A stretch of 64,000 nt of DNA from Polynucleobacter sp. es-MAR-4 (GCF_018882055.1 NZ_JACVPF010000001.1:558001-622000); one strand, 5' to 3'. Shown: positions 40,442 to 53,230, counted from the stretch's first letter. The notes: generated from the sequence alone by a model not told the origin. Program-made: numbers and translations.

Positions 40442-43039
40442 ATGAATGAGCCTCGGGCAGCCAGCAATATTAGTGATGCAGCTAGTCTGCGAGCAGCTCG
40501 CGAAGTTGTGTACGACGAGTTTAGAAAAACACAGTCAGTAGGCAGGTTAACCAAACAACTTACAAAGATGAGCGATCAAGTGCTCGCCCATCTTTGGAAT
40601 GGCTGCGGCTTAAACAATCAAGCTAGCTTAATTGCCGTTGGCGGATACGGAAGGAATGCTTTATTCCCTCATTCTGATATCGATATTCTTATTCTGCTCC
40701 CATCCGAAGAAAAACAAGCGCTCGCTTTATCAAAACAGGTTGAACAATTTATTGCCAGCTGCTGGGATATGGGGCTGGAGATAGGGTCTTCAGTGCGGAA
40801 CACTGCAGAATGCATGTCCGAATCTGAGCAAGATGTCACTGTACGCACCTCACTCTTAGAGGCGCGATTACTGTGCGGCAATAAACAACTGTTTAAAGAC
40901 TTTGAAAAAGCCTTTGAAGCGGCCATGGATCCAAAGGCATTCTTTCAGGCTAAGCTTGCTGAGCAAATTCAACGTCACTACAAATACCAAGATACGCCCT
41001 ACTCCCTAGAGCCCAACTGCAAAGAGAGTCCCGGTGGATTACGTGACCTTCAAGTAATTTCTTGGGTCAGTAAAGCGGCGCACCTAGGTAATACATTCAA
41101 AGATCTCAGTCTTGCCGGTCTAGTTACTCAACGTGAGTTAACCGAACTCAATCGCAACCAGCGTTTTTTAGAGGCACTGCGCGCTAACTTACACCTCCTT
41201 GCAAAGCGTAGGCAAGATGTATTGGTTTTTGACTTGCAGGCACCCCTTGCTGCAGCAATGGGTATCGAAGAAGAATCCTCCAGATTGGCCAGCGAAGCCA
41301 TCATGCGTCGCTACTATTGGGCAGCTAAAGCAGTCACTCAATTGAATGACGTACTGCTACAGAACATTGAAGCACTTCTCTTCCCTCAAGAGTCCAAAAC
41401 AACTCACGCGATTGCCGGCGAAGGCAATGAGTGCTTCATTGAGCGTCAAGGTGTCTTAGATATCACCGACCCCCAGCTATTTCAGAAGCACCCAGAACAA
41501 ATTCTGCGAACCTTTTTGGTTTTTGCGCAAACCGCTAACGTCAAAAGCTTATCTGCAACCATCTTTAGAGCTTTGTATAACGCTCGCCAGAAGATGGATA
41601 GCAAATGGCGTAAAGATCCAGTAAATCGTGCACTCTTTATTGAAATCCTAAAAGAGCCTGAAGGAGTTAGTCGCGCTTTTCAACTCATGAACCGCACCAG
41701 CGTGCTTGGTCGCTATCTACCAGCCTTCAGAAAAATCGTTGGCCAGATGCAGCATGACTTATTTCACGTCTACACGGTTGACCAACATATCTTGATGGTG
41801 CTGCGTAATGTACGACGCTTTATGGTGGTTGAGCACACGCACGAGTTTCCTTTCTGCAGTAGCCTGATCGCCCATTTTGAAAAGCCTTGGCTATTGGTCA
41901 TTGCCGCCCTCTTTCATGACATTGCTAAAGGTCGTGGCGGTGATCACTCTGAGCTTGGTAAAGCAGACATGCGCAAGTTTGCAAAAGACCATGGTTTAGA
42001 CAAAGCAGATACCGAGCTATTGGTTTGGCTAGTTGCAGAGCACTTGAACATGAGCCAAGTTGCTCAGAAACAAGACATTACAGACCCGGAAGTGGTGCAA
42101 GCGTTTGCTAAAAAGGTTGGGGATGAGCGTCATCTGACCGCCCTATATCTGTTAACTGTTGCAGACGTCCGTGGAACCAGTCCTAAAGTATGGAATGCCT
42201 GGAAAGGAAAATTATTAGAGGATCTATATCGAGTAACGTTGCGAATATTAGGTGGCGCAAAACCAGATGCATCTTCTGAGCTGGCGCAACATCAAGAAGA
42301 GTCTCGGGCCAAGCTACGACTTTATGCAATCGAGGACTCGGCTTATGAGAATCTCTGGAAGCAATTGGATGTTGCCTTCTTCCTTCGTCAAGATGCAGCT
42401 GATATCGCCTGGCTCACAAGACATCTATTTAATAAAGTAGATAGCGAGATACCCGTTGTGCGTGCTCGACTCTCTCCAGTTGGCGAAGGATTGCAGATTG
42501 CTGTCTACGTCAAAGACCAAGAAGACCTCTTTGCCAGAATTTGTGCCTACTTTGAACGCCACGGCTTCTCGATTTGGGATGCGCGTATTCATACGACAAA
42601 GCATGGCTATGCACTGGATACATTCCAAATCTCTGGCAGTAATTTAGTTGATGAAGGTGGAAGTTACCGTGACCTCATACAGTTAGTGGAGTATGAACTG
42701 ACAGCTGCATTGCAAAACAATGATCCCCTGCCATCACCAAGCATGGGTAGACTCTCAAGACAGTCGCGTACTTTCCCAATTCAGCCACGTGTGCACATGA
42801 TTCCAGATGAACGTGGCCATTACTACGCACTGTCTCTGTCGGCTAGTGACCGAACCGGCCTGCTCTATGCCATCTCCAGAGTCCTGGCCAAGCATCAGGT
42901 TTCACTTCATACCGCACGCATCAACACCTTGGGCGAGCGAGTGGAAGACGTATTCCTTTTGGATGCGGCTAACCTGAGCAAGAACCCTAAGTTGCAGATC
43001 TTGTTGGAAACGGATTTATTAGAGGCTTTAGGGGCTTAA
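40442..43039 (+). CDS. glnD: Bifunctional PII uridylyltransferase / uridylyl-removing enzyme
   Basis: Nitrogen sensor that adds or removes UMP on PII proteins according to glutamine. In order: nucleotidyltransferase domain with GGYGRNALFPHSDIDI (about 68-83), a helical linker, an HD domain with FHDIAKGRGGDHS (about 490), and two ACT domains (about 680-760 and 790-865) that bind glutamine. 865 residues is normal. It follows map closely and its stop overlaps that of the converging NUDIX gene. Confidence 0.96.
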   Translation: MNEPRAASNISDAASLRAAREVVYDEFRKTQSVGRLTKQLTKMSDQVLAHLWNGCGLNNQASLIAVGGYGRNALFPHSDIDILILLPSEEKQALALSKQVEQFIASCWDMGLEIGSSVRNTAECMSESEQDVTVRTSLLEARLLCGNKQLFKDFEKAFEAAMDPKAFFQAKLAEQIQRHYKYQDTPYSLEPNCKESPGGLRDLQVISWVSKAAHLGNTFKDLSLAGLVTQRELTELNRNQRFLEALRANLHLLAKRRQDVLVFDLQAPLAAAMGIEEESSRLASEAIMRRYYWAAKAVTQLNDVLLQNIEALLFPQESKTTHAIAGEGNECFIERQGVLDITDPQLFQKHPEQILRTFLVFAQTANVKSLSATIFRALYNARQKMDSKWRKDPVNRALFIEILKEPEGVSRAFQLMNRTSVLGRYLPAFRKIVGQMQHDLFHVYTVDQHILMVLRNVRRFMVVEHTHEFPFCSSLIAHFEKPWLLVIAALFHDIAKGRGGDHSELGKADMRKFAKDHGLDKADTELLVWLVAEHLNMSQVAQKQDITDPEVVQAFAKKVGDERHLTALYLLTVADVRGTSPKVWNAWKGKLLEDLYRVTLRILGGAKPDASSELAQHQEESRAKLRLYAIEDSAYENLWKQLDVAFFLRQDAADIAWLTRHLFNKVDSEIPVVRARLSPVGEGLQIAVYVKDQEDLFARICAYFERHGFSIWDARIHTTKHGYALDTFQISGSNLVDEGGSYRDLIQLVEYELTAALQNNDPLPSPSMGRLSRQSRTFPIQPRVHMIPDERGHYYALSLSASDRTGLLYAISRVLAKHQVSLHTARINTLGERVEDVFLLDAANLSKNPKLQILLETDLLEALGA

Positions 43040-43512
43040 GTCTGACCTTGTAGTTTTAGCAACGCTCGCTTAATACGCGGGCTGCTAACTTGATCAAAAG
43101 GTACCCATGCCTTTTCAATCTCCTCAGGAGATTCTTGCTCCTCAATCACCTGCAGCGCAAATAAAAGATCGATGTGCAAATGCGCACCCTCACCCTTCTT
43201 TAGATTTGTAGGTATTTCATGCAAATCAATATCTATAGGATCTAAGAATTCGCTGAGAGATTCACAAACCACACCAGTCTCTTCAAATACTTCACGAATC
43301 GCCGCCTGAATAGGCGCCTCTCCATCATCAATATGACCGCCAGGCTGGAACCATTGCTTAACGTAAGGGTGAAATATAAGAAGGGCTTTACCATCATTGA
43401 TCACTAGACCGCTTGCCGTGATGTGCCCCATCCGATTAGCCCTTGAGAATGGATTATCTGAGGCCAATATTTTCCGTGAAAGTGCAGCAAAAGCAAATTT
43501 GAGGTCCATCAT
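43036..43512 (-). CDS. NUDIX hydrolase
   Basis: A 158-residue NUDIX protein with the full box GGHIDDGEAPIQAAIREVFEETGVV (G-x5-E-x7-REVxEExG), about residues 57-81, so it should hydrolyse a nucleoside diphosphate derivative; the substrate is unknown. The ATG at 43512 is preceded by AAGGAG and overlaps the stop of the MFS gene (ATGATG). The frame extends further upstream inside that gene but lacks support. Confidence 0.9.
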   Translation of the reverse strand: MMDLKFAFAALSRKILASDNPFSRANRMGHITASGLVINDGKALLIFHPYVKQWFQPGGHIDDGEAPIQAAIREVFEETGVVCESLSEFLDPIDIDLHEIPTNLKKGEGAHLHIDLLFALQVIEEQESPEEIEKAWVPFDQVSSPRIKRALLKLQGQT

Positions 43513-44723
43513 AGAATCTCCTTTGTATGGCGACCAATGAGCCTGGGACTTGAAAACCGGTCTAGGCAAGCTAGAGTGACAATCATGACAGCGCCGCAAA
43601 GCATCAGTAACGAGGTAGAGATCCACGAGGCACTAGAAAAGCTCGAAAGAATAAGACTCGCAAATGCACCAAACATCATCTCAATAGAGTAAAACAATCC
43701 TGAAATTAATCCAATATCTGCTTTAAATGACCGTGTCACGCCTGCCTGAGTAGCAGGAAAAATTACACCGACTCCGAATAATGAGAGAAAAATACAGGGC
43801 AGCAACATGAAGAGTGAGTCTATATTCAACAAAGAGAGAATCACCAGAAAAGATGTGGAAATTAAAATAATTAATCCTGAAAAATAAACCAAGTCCTTAA
43901 GGTCCATGCGATCAATATTGCGACGAATGAAAATTGTTCCAAATATATATCCACAAACTGATAAGGAGAAGATGTAGCTATATTCCAATGGGCTGAATTT
44001 ATGAATCTTTTGAATCAATCCTGGAGAGGAAGAGGTAAAGGAAAAATACACCGTCCAAGCAAAGCTGATAACTAGCGTATGAAAAATAAATTCATGGTGG
44101 GTCAGTAGTTTTAAATACTTCTTGAGAATATTGCCAACCAATAAATCTCCACTAAGTTCGATCGGTCTAGACTCCCTCATAAAAATACAAATAAGCCCAA
44201 ATGAAATAAATGAAAAAAAGGTAAGGGCATAAAATATTGATCTCCAGCCATAATTAATTGTCAGGTAAGCCCCAATTATTGGCCCCAAAATTGGGGATGC
44301 AATTAGACCGGCCGCCAAATAACTTAAAACCCTCACTTGAGATTTGAAATCATACAAATCCCTAACAATTACTCTAGCCAACAGAGTGCTGCACCCACCA
44401 CCCAAGGCCTGAAAAAATCGACACCAAGTTAACTGCTCGACTGAAGTTACAAAACAGCTCGCTAGGCTAGCCAAGGTAAATATCAAGATGCCGTAAAGAA
44501 CAATCACTCTTCGACCATATATATCTGAAAGGACGCCTGAAATTAGCAAGCTAATAGAGTAGCCAGCCATGTAAGAGGTTAAGGTCCACATTAACGCGGA
44601 GTGATTGGCAATCAGATCTTCACCCATAGATGAAATGGCGGGCAAATATATGTCAGTTGCCAGCATGGGGATTACAACCAAAATCATTAGAAGCGGCAAT
44701 AAAAAGGGATGCTTAATTTGCAT
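43509..44723 (-). CDS. MFS efflux transporter, Bcr/CflA type
   Basis: A 12-helix major facilitator protein of about 404 residues, probably a proton-driven exporter. DIYLPAISSM in the first loop and GVLSDIYGRR (motif A, loop 2-3) are typical of the Bcr/CflA drug-resistance group. The ATG at 44723 has GGTGG upstream and overlaps the oxidoreductase stop by 11 bp, so the two are coupled. The DNA here looks more A/T-rich than the neighbouring core genes (by eye). The cargo could be the product of the adjacent oxidoreductase, but this is inference. Confidence 0.88.
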   Translation of the reverse strand: MQIKHPFLLPLLMILVVIPMLATDIYLPAISSMGEDLIANHSALMWTLTSYMAGYSISLLISGVLSDIYGRRVIVLYGILIFTLASLASCFVTSVEQLTWCRFFQALGGGCSTLLARVIVRDLYDFKSQVRVLSYLAAGLIASPILGPIIGAYLTINYGWRSIFYALTFFSFISFGLICIFMRESRPIELSGDLLVGNILKKYLKLLTHHEFIFHTLVISFAWTVYFSFTSSSPGLIQKIHKFSPLEYSYIFSLSVCGYIFGTIFIRRNIDRMDLKDLVYFSGLIILISTSFLVILSLLNIDSLFMLLPCIFLSLFGVGVIFPATQAGVTRSFKADIGLISGLFYSIEMMFGAFASLILSSFSSASWISTSLLMLCGAVMIVTLACLDRFSSPRLIGRHTKEIL

Positions 44724-46365
44724 TTTCCACCCCAAATTGTTTTTTCCTTATAGACTCCATTGGATTAATTGATCGCCAATAAGAGCCAACTAAATCACGA
44801 GCTACCCTCTTGGCGCCCATTGAAACCATATCCAAGGAACTGACAAAGTAGTAGGTGCCGGAAGTAAGGTGCCCAATAGCGTAAAAATTTTTCACTTTAT
44901 CGCCACCCCTTCGAACCATCGATGTTTCATAATCAACCTGAATACCGCCAAATGGGTTGACCATTACCAATCCCGATTTCATAAGGTTGTTTAATAGCAG
45001 TGATCCGGAGTTGCCATCAATCAATCGGGCTGGTCCAGTTGCATTAATAATCCAGTCACACTCAACCTTGATTGACTCACCTGAACAGTCAGCCTTTGAA
45101 ATTGAGGCAACAAACTTGTCAGGGTCTCTAACCTCAATGCCAAGCAATGGGGTTTGATGATTTAGGATTCCGGCCTTCAGTAGGGAATATATTTTTAAAT
45201 AAGTGTGCACTGGGAGCGGAACCCTCTTGCACATCCAAAGCCGGTGATACTTATTCATAAAAATTCGTTTGCTGGAGGTAGATAAGGCATCCCAATAATT
45301 GCTGATAACAGCATCACTTGCAATAGCAAAATTCTGCCATTCTGCATACATATCCCCTTTGGACAGTAGGTGTCTTATCCAGTCCTCATAGGAGTGCTGC
45401 ACTGGATTAAAGAACTTATTCCACTTAACTCCAGCCCTTATAAAATCCTTTCTAGCAAGTCTTAGCGCCTGTCTTAATGAAATTTCACCAAACTGCCTGG
45501 ACTTGATAACTTCTAAATTTTTAAGATTGAAATAGATCAACTCAAATTTTTCCTTGGAGCACCTCATTAAGGGGTGATTTGATCCTCTAGTAAAAAAATG
45601 AATTGGTCCAGCATGTCCTTGTCGTGCTAACACCACAGCTATATCTGCAGCAGTTAGTTGGCCACCAATAATGCCAACAGAATCACTCCTTCCAATCCCC
45701 ATGGCATAGCGATTAGTAGGGTATGGGTTATTAACGTACCGACTCTTGCCCCTTAACTTAAACATGTCATGTGGCTCAATGTTTCCGATACATAAAATTA
45801 CATAATCAAACCGGCTTACACGTTCTGCGCAATCAGCCACCTCAAAGTATTGATTCCTACGCTTAATATCAATCACCTCATGATTTTCTAACCCTACTGA
45901 GACATTGATTTTTTTGGCATCAGAAATTGCATCTTGAAGACGATCTTTCAAATACAGACCAAAGAATTGTCGTGAGATGTAACCATCTGGCGAAACCCCA
46001 GATCCCGACAAGACTTGGCCTGAACCCATCTGATGACCCTTATCAACCACCCATTCCCAAAAATCAGTTTCTCGATTCTCAAATATGGAAGTGGTTGAGC
46101 TAACCATATTCATCAATAAATCATCGCTATCGCATTGATATGCGAGCCCTGACCCAAAGTTCGAATTTTTCTCAAAAATATTTATTTTGTATTTTTGATA
46201 ATTTGAATTTTTAATAAATTCAATTAGGCTTGCTAGAGTCGCAACTCCTGAGGCGCCGCACCCAATTATTGCAATGCTAGTAAGCGGTTCGCTTGAACAT
46301 ATATTGCTCTCGATCCTCAAACAATCGGAGACCCCCAAGAGCTTGCTGACTGTCTTTTGATGCAT
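44713..46365 (-). CDS. FAD/NAD(P)-binding oxidoreductase (NAD_binding_9-like)
   Basis: A 550-residue flavoprotein with two dinucleotide folds: AIIGCGASGVATLASL near 32-47 for FAD and VGIIGGQLTAADIAVVLA near 227-244 for NAD(P)H. FGSGLAYQ is typical of the NAD_binding_9 group, which I recall from uncharacterised proteins with siderophore- or amine-modifying relatives. The substrate is unknown. GAGGG lies before the ATG. It is followed without a gap by an MFS exporter and appears to be an accessory insertion between the ligA group and glnD, with A/T-rich composition. Confidence 0.85.
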   Translation of the reverse strand: MHQKTVSKLLGVSDCLRIESNICSSEPLTSIAIIGCGASGVATLASLIEFIKNSNYQKYKINIFEKNSNFGSGLAYQCDSDDLLMNMVSSTTSIFENRETDFWEWVVDKGHQMGSGQVLSGSGVSPDGYISRQFFGLYLKDRLQDAISDAKKINVSVGLENHEVIDIKRRNQYFEVADCAERVSRFDYVILCIGNIEPHDMFKLRGKSRYVNNPYPTNRYAMGIGRSDSVGIIGGQLTAADIAVVLARQGHAGPIHFFTRGSNHPLMRCSKEKFELIYFNLKNLEVIKSRQFGEISLRQALRLARKDFIRAGVKWNKFFNPVQHSYEDWIRHLLSKGDMYAEWQNFAIASDAVISNYWDALSTSSKRIFMNKYHRLWMCKRVPLPVHTYLKIYSLLKAGILNHQTPLLGIEVRDPDKFVASISKADCSGESIKVECDWIINATGPARLIDGNSGSLLLNNLMKSGLVMVNPFGGIQVDYETSMVRRGGDKVKNFYAIGHLTSGTYYFVSSLDMVSMGAKRVARDLVGSYWRSINPMESIRKKQFGVENAN

Positions 46366-46438
46366 TCTTCCCTCTCAAAGCCTTAAGCTTATCGACGAGA
46401 AACAAAAATGCCTACCTGATGTTTGTGTAGGAAATTAC

Positions 46439-48463
<2,025 letters not shown>

Positions 48464-49534
48464 TTAGCTAAAGAGTCTGCTAGCGGTAGAAGAGCCAGCT
48501 GAAACGCCACCCTTCTCGAGGTTCGCATATAAAACATCGAGATGCTGACGAATGCTAATCACAGCAGCTTCTGTCAGATTAATACCGTTGTCATCTACCA
48601 AGCGACCATGGGCGGCTTGGGCGATCTCAATACCTTCACCGAGCATGCGCTCAAAAGCACGTTCCTCATGAGATACCAAAGGCACCTCGAGCAACAAGGT
48701 CACCTGCTGAACTGGCGCATTAGGATCAATTTCCGCGCTAGTAAAGATCAGTGCGCCATTACTAAAGAACTCATAAGCACGGCCATTGCGAGAGAGTCTA
48801 AAACCGCGCTTACGCATCAGTGCATCAAAGTTAGCTCCAGGGCATGCCTCATCAAACAACACATTGATACTCAATTGAATATCACTCTCTGCTGCCATGG
48901 AATCAAGCTCTTTAGCGCTCTCGAGCATAGTGCTGACGCTTGGCATATCAATTTGAGAACCCAGAGTTTCTGCAAGCGCTTGAGCGCGTGAACAGAAATC
49001 AGACAACTCTAAAACACCAATCGGGCCACGGCGGCTAGCCAATTGAATTGCTAACTGCAACTCAGAATAAGAAGCTTCTGGACGCAGGGCTTCCCAATCT
49101 TCAGCAGCATCAACGTCTGCATTTAATCCTTCACACATCCAGCGCGCTGTTGAGCTAGATGGCCCATCAGCCCATAACTTCATCTCTTCAAGAATTTCAG
49201 CACCACTAATGCCTTCGTCAAAACGCAGAGTGATCACGCAATCAATCCGAGGATCAATCGAGAAACTTTCCGGGACAGAGATTACTGGGAGATTAATCTC
49301 GCCAAAAGAAGGCTCGGCCCGTTCTTCAGCCTCAGCAAAACCTTGGCCAAATGAGGGTTCTTTTATAAAGCGATTATCAGCAGAGTATTCACCAGCAGCT
49401 TTTGCCTTGCGGCGTGCGCGAGCGTATTTGAGATTGAGAACGGCTACTGAAATCAGAATCAGTAGGCCAATAACAGCCAAAGCGAATTGCAAATCAGACA
49501 AACCTAGCATTGTCATGAATTGCTCTAGATCCAC
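48464..49534 (-). CDS. zipA: Cell division protein ZipA-like
   Basis: Anchors FtsZ to the membrane. An N-terminal membrane helix (about 16-36, LQFALAVIGLLILISVAVLN) is followed by a basic stretch, a short linker and a C-terminal ZipA FtsZ-binding domain (about 210-335). At 356 residues its linker is shorter than in E. coli. The start is GTG at 49534 straight after the smc stop, or ATG at 49516. The smc-zipA-ligA order is typical of proteobacteria. Confidence 0.92.
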   Translation of the reverse strand: MDLEQFMTMLGLSDLQFALAVIGLLILISVAVLNLKYARARRKAKAAGEYSADNRFIKEPSFGQGFAEAEERAEPSFGEINLPVISVPESFSIDPRIDCVITLRFDEGISGAEILEEMKLWADGPSSSTARWMCEGLNADVDAAEDWEALRPEASYSELQLAIQLASRRGPIGVLELSDFCSRAQALAETLGSQIDMPSVSTMLESAKELDSMAAESDIQLSINVLFDEACPGANFDALMRKRGFRLSRNGRAYEFFSNGALIFTSAEIDPNAPVQQVTLLLEVPLVSHEERAFERMLGEGIEIAQAAHGRLVDDNGINLTEAAVISIRQHLDVLYANLEKGGVSAGSSTASRLFS

Positions 49535-52500
49535 TTAAGCTGCCTCCACCATAGATACTGCAGAAGAAATATCCACCGCCACAATACGAGATACACCCTG
49601 CTCTTGCATGGTGACACCAATCAACTGATGAGCAATTTCCATAGTGATCTTGTTATGTGAGATGAACACAAATTGAGTCTTATTAGACATTTTGGCAACC
49701 ATCTGCGCATAACGCAAGGTGTTCGCATCATCCAATGGTGCATCAACCTCATCGAGCAAACAGAATGGTGCAGGATTGAGGAGGAATAAGGAGAAGACCA
49801 AGGCAATCGCGGTCAAGGCTTTTTCACCACCGGAGAGTAAGTAGATAGAGCTGTTCTTTTTGCCTGGAGGTTGTGCCATCACTTGCACACCAGCATCGAG
49901 AATCTCTTCGCCAGTCATTACCAACTCAGCATGACCACCACCGAATAGCTCAGGGAATAGTTTTCCAAAATGGGTATTAACCTGATCAAAGGTGCCTTGC
50001 AAGAGATCACGGGTTTCAGCATCAATCTTGGCAATCGCATCCGTCAAAGTCTGCATTGCTTCATTCAAGTCAGCAGACTGTGCATCCAAGAACTGCTTGC
50101 GCTCACGTGAGCTGGATAGCTCATCCAGCGCAGCCATATTGACTGGACCCAAAGACTGAATCTCAGAATTCAGACGGTTAACCTCAGTTTGCAATGCGCC
50201 TACTTTGAGATCAGGACTAAAGCTAGATTCCAATGCAGTGAGGTCTGCTTCAGCATCTGAAAGTAAGGTTGCAAACTGTTCGAAGTTCAAACGGGCAGCC
50301 TGTTCACGCAACTGTAAATCAACCACTTTGTCACGCATTGGCTGAAGGCTACGCTCAATCTGTAAACGCACTTCATCCGCTTCACGTAATTGATGCAATA
50401 ACGCATCTTGTTCAGTACGGGCATTGGCTAATGCAGCTTCACGAGCACTGCGAGCCAACAAGAGGCCTTGTAATTTGTCTTGCGCTTCTTCATCGCTGAG
50501 CGTTTCAAGCTCTTGCTCAGAAGTAGCCTGCTTATCCTGGATCTCCATGATCTGGATACGAGCAGTACTTTGATCGCGCTGTAAGTCAGCAATCCGCTGT
50601 TGTAAAGAGCGAGTTGCAAATGCCGCTTCTTGAGCGGACATCTCGGACGAACGTAAAGCCTCGCGGAGACGATCACGTTCTTGAGTGGCTAACTCGAGTT
50701 TTTCTTGAGCAATTGCCAGATTCTCTTGTAAGCCTTGTTTAGATTCTTCTGATTGCGCAAGCTCTTCTGCAGATTGCTCTTGAGTTTGAGTCAATTGCTC
50801 CATTTGCTGACGCAGCTCACTTAACTCACCCTGAATTTGTTCAGCGCGTTGGCTGTATTTTTCTTCGGCTTGAGTTAATTGCATTCTTTCTACTTCAAAA
50901 CCATGCACTTCTTGAACGGCTTGCTCAGCAGCGATGCGAGTTTGTTCAGCAGCCTGGTGGGCGGCTTGATAGTTGACAACACATTGATCCAACTCACCTT
51001 GCAACTCACTCTGAATTAGCTTCTGAGCACGCAATTGCTTCTCAAGACCTTCCATCTCTTGAGCACGTGCCAACATACCCGCTTGCTCAGAGTCTGCCGC
51101 ATACAACTGGACGCCCACACGACTAACCAAATGACCTTGTTGGGTAACGAAAGCGCCGCCAGCGGGTAACTTCTCGCGACGATGCAATGCATCTTCCAAG
51201 CTATTGGCAATATAGATATTATCTAACCACTCTTGTAATACGGCGGCAACACGTGGTGCACCTGCGCTTTGAACGCGGGTCAATAGAGGAATGAAATCTG
51301 CTGGCACAGCAGTGTGCGCAGGAGAAATATCTTCTGTTAATAAAATCGCTAAACGACTTGGAGGAGCGTCATTCGCTAAAGCCAAAGTTTCTTGAACGCT
51401 TTTCGCTGTAACGGCAGCTAAGCGCTCGCGCAATACAGACTCTAATGCCGCTTCCCAGCCACTCTCAACTTTGAGCTCTTGCCATAAACGTTTGCTCTCT
51501 TTTAAACCTTTACTCTCAAGCCATGGACCAATCTTTCCTTGCGCCTGAACACTCGCTTGCAATGCAGTTAATGCAGTGAGCTTTGCTTCGGTTTGAGCTA
51601 ATTCTTGATTAGCTGATTGAATCTGTTGCTGTGCAGTGTTGCGAGCCTCATCGGCAGCTGGCACACGTTGCTGCGCCTCGCCTGCTTTCTGTCTTGCTTC
51701 ATCCACTTTGCGCTGCGCCATCGCATGACGATCAATTGCCATTTGCAATGCTTCGGCATCGGGTCTACGCATACCAGCAAGCTCTGCCTCAAGACGGGTA
51801 TCGCGCCCCTTGAGCTCTTCAACTTGAGTAGTAATAGCTTTAACGCGCTCACCCAAACTAGCTAAGCGCTGATCAATCGTTGCCAAGTTCTCACGAGCAT
51901 CATTGAGTTCGCGTGCGTGAACTTGATAAGCCTCTTCGCGGGATGGCATTTGCTCTTGCAAGCCAGATAAATCAGCAATGAGTGTTTGTTCTTTTTCTGC
52001 AGCTAAGCTGAGTTCTTGCTCGGCAGTGCGCTGTGCTTGCGCAGCATCTGTTTCTTGAACAGTCCAACGTTGAAGTTGGGCTTGTAAATCTTGAGATTGC
52101 TGCTGCAGGCGCTGACGTGCTTCTTGCACGTAACGAATCTGTGCCTCTACTTGACTGACATCAGCATTGGTTTGATACAAGTCACCTTGAGCTTGAGACA
52201 CCTTATCTTGCAATGCGTATTGTTCTGTACGCATAGTCTCAAGCTCAGTTTCAGCATGACGCATTTTTGCAGTCTGCTCTTCTAAGTTAACTTGAGTGTC
52301 GCGGATGCCATTGGCATGACGTTCTTGCTCTTTACCAGCCTCAGTCTGACGAACAAACCAGAGTAACTGCTGCTGAGACTTCATCTCAGTAGAGAGTTCA
52401 GCATGGCGCTCGGCTACGGTTGCCTGTTTCTCTAAGCGGTTGAGCTGTTGATCGAGCTCACGCAGAATATCTTCTACGCGTACTAAGTTTTCTTTTGTAT

Positions 52501-53056
52501 CTTCAAGACGGGAGGCGGTTTCTTTGCGGCGCTCTTTATATTTAGAAACGCCCGCAGCTTCTTCCAAGAACACGCGCAATTCTTCTGGCTTTGCTTCCAA
52601 GATGCGGTTGATCGTGCCTTGACCAATGATGGCGTAGCCTCTTGGACCCATACCTGTGCCCAAGAAAATATCTTGAATGTCTTTACGGCGTACAACTTGA
52701 TTGTTGACGTAGTAACTGGAATTGCCATCACGCGTTAAAACGCGTTTGATACCTAATTCTGTAAAAGCACTCCACTGACCCTGAGCACGTCCTTCTGAAT
52801 TATCAAAAATGAGTTCAACGCTGGCACGGCCAGATGGTTTACGCAAACCCGAACCATTAAAAATCACGTCCTGCATCGATTCGCCACGCAATTCACTAGC
52901 GCGAGACTCACCTAAAACCCAGCGTACAGCGTCAATAATGTTCGACTTTCCGCAACCGTTAGGACCCACAACACCGATCAATTGACCTGGCATTTCGAAA
53001 TGGGTTGGGTCTACGAATGACTTAAAGCCGGAAAGTTTGATGGATTTCAGTTGCAC
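49535..53056 (-). CDS. smc: Chromosome segregation protein SMC
   Basis: Condensin ATPase that organises the chromosome with ScpA/ScpB. The N-terminal Walker A GPNGCGKSN (about 31-39), two long coiled coils (about 170-500 and 670-1000), a hinge (about 515-640), and a C-terminal signature LSGGEKA plus Walker B LLDEVDAPLDDAN are present. 1173 residues is normal. The start is GTG. It diverges from dapD across 174 bp. Confidence 0.97.
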   Translation of the reverse strand: MQLKSIKLSGFKSFVDPTHFEMPGQLIGVVGPNGCGKSNIIDAVRWVLGESRASELRGESMQDVIFNGSGLRKPSGRASVELIFDNSEGRAQGQWSAFTELGIKRVLTRDGNSSYYVNNQVVRRKDIQDIFLGTGMGPRGYAIIGQGTINRILEAKPEELRVFLEEAAGVSKYKERRKETASRLEDTKENLVRVEDILRELDQQLNRLEKQATVAERHAELSTEMKSQQQLLWFVRQTEAGKEQERHANGIRDTQVNLEEQTAKMRHAETELETMRTEQYALQDKVSQAQGDLYQTNADVSQVEAQIRYVQEARQRLQQQSQDLQAQLQRWTVQETDAAQAQRTAEQELSLAAEKEQTLIADLSGLQEQMPSREEAYQVHARELNDARENLATIDQRLASLGERVKAITTQVEELKGRDTRLEAELAGMRRPDAEALQMAIDRHAMAQRKVDEARQKAGEAQQRVPAADEARNTAQQQIQSANQELAQTEAKLTALTALQASVQAQGKIGPWLESKGLKESKRLWQELKVESGWEAALESVLRERLAAVTAKSVQETLALANDAPPSRLAILLTEDISPAHTAVPADFIPLLTRVQSAGAPRVAAVLQEWLDNIYIANSLEDALHRREKLPAGGAFVTQQGHLVSRVGVQLYAADSEQAGMLARAQEMEGLEKQLRAQKLIQSELQGELDQCVVNYQAAHQAAEQTRIAAEQAVQEVHGFEVERMQLTQAEEKYSQRAEQIQGELSELRQQMEQLTQTQEQSAEELAQSEESKQGLQENLAIAQEKLELATQERDRLREALRSSEMSAQEAAFATRSLQQRIADLQRDQSTARIQIMEIQDKQATSEQELETLSDEEAQDKLQGLLLARSAREAALANARTEQDALLHQLREADEVRLQIERSLQPMRDKVVDLQLREQAARLNFEQFATLLSDAEADLTALESSFSPDLKVGALQTEVNRLNSEIQSLGPVNMAALDELSSSRERKQFLDAQSADLNEAMQTLTDAIAKIDAETRDLLQGTFDQVNTHFGKLFPELFGGGHAELVMTGEEILDAGVQVMAQPPGKKNSSIYLLSGGEKALTAIALVFSLFLLNPAPFCLLDEVDAPLDDANTLRYAQMVAKMSNKTQFVFISHNKITMEIAHQLIGVTMQEQGVSRIVAVDISSAVSMVEAA

Positions 53057-53167
53057 GGCGTACTTTGCAGGGAAAAAAGGGGTTCAAATAAGGGGGTAAA
53101 AATTATTACTAAAGTGGGAAGATGATAGCAAGCTTGGGGCTCCTCACACGGGTTTTTGCCCCACCGA

Positions 53168-53173
53168 TATAAT
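53168..53173 (+). promoter_or_regulatory. Possible dapD promoter -10 box
   Basis: A perfect TATAAT lies 58 bp upstream of the dapD ATG on the plus strand. No good -35 hexamer is seen at 16 to 18 bp. Confidence 0.4.
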
Positions 53174-53230
53174 GATTAATCTACTTCCAGGGGCAAAACC
53201 CCTTAACAATCTGATAGTTAACTGAAAAGC

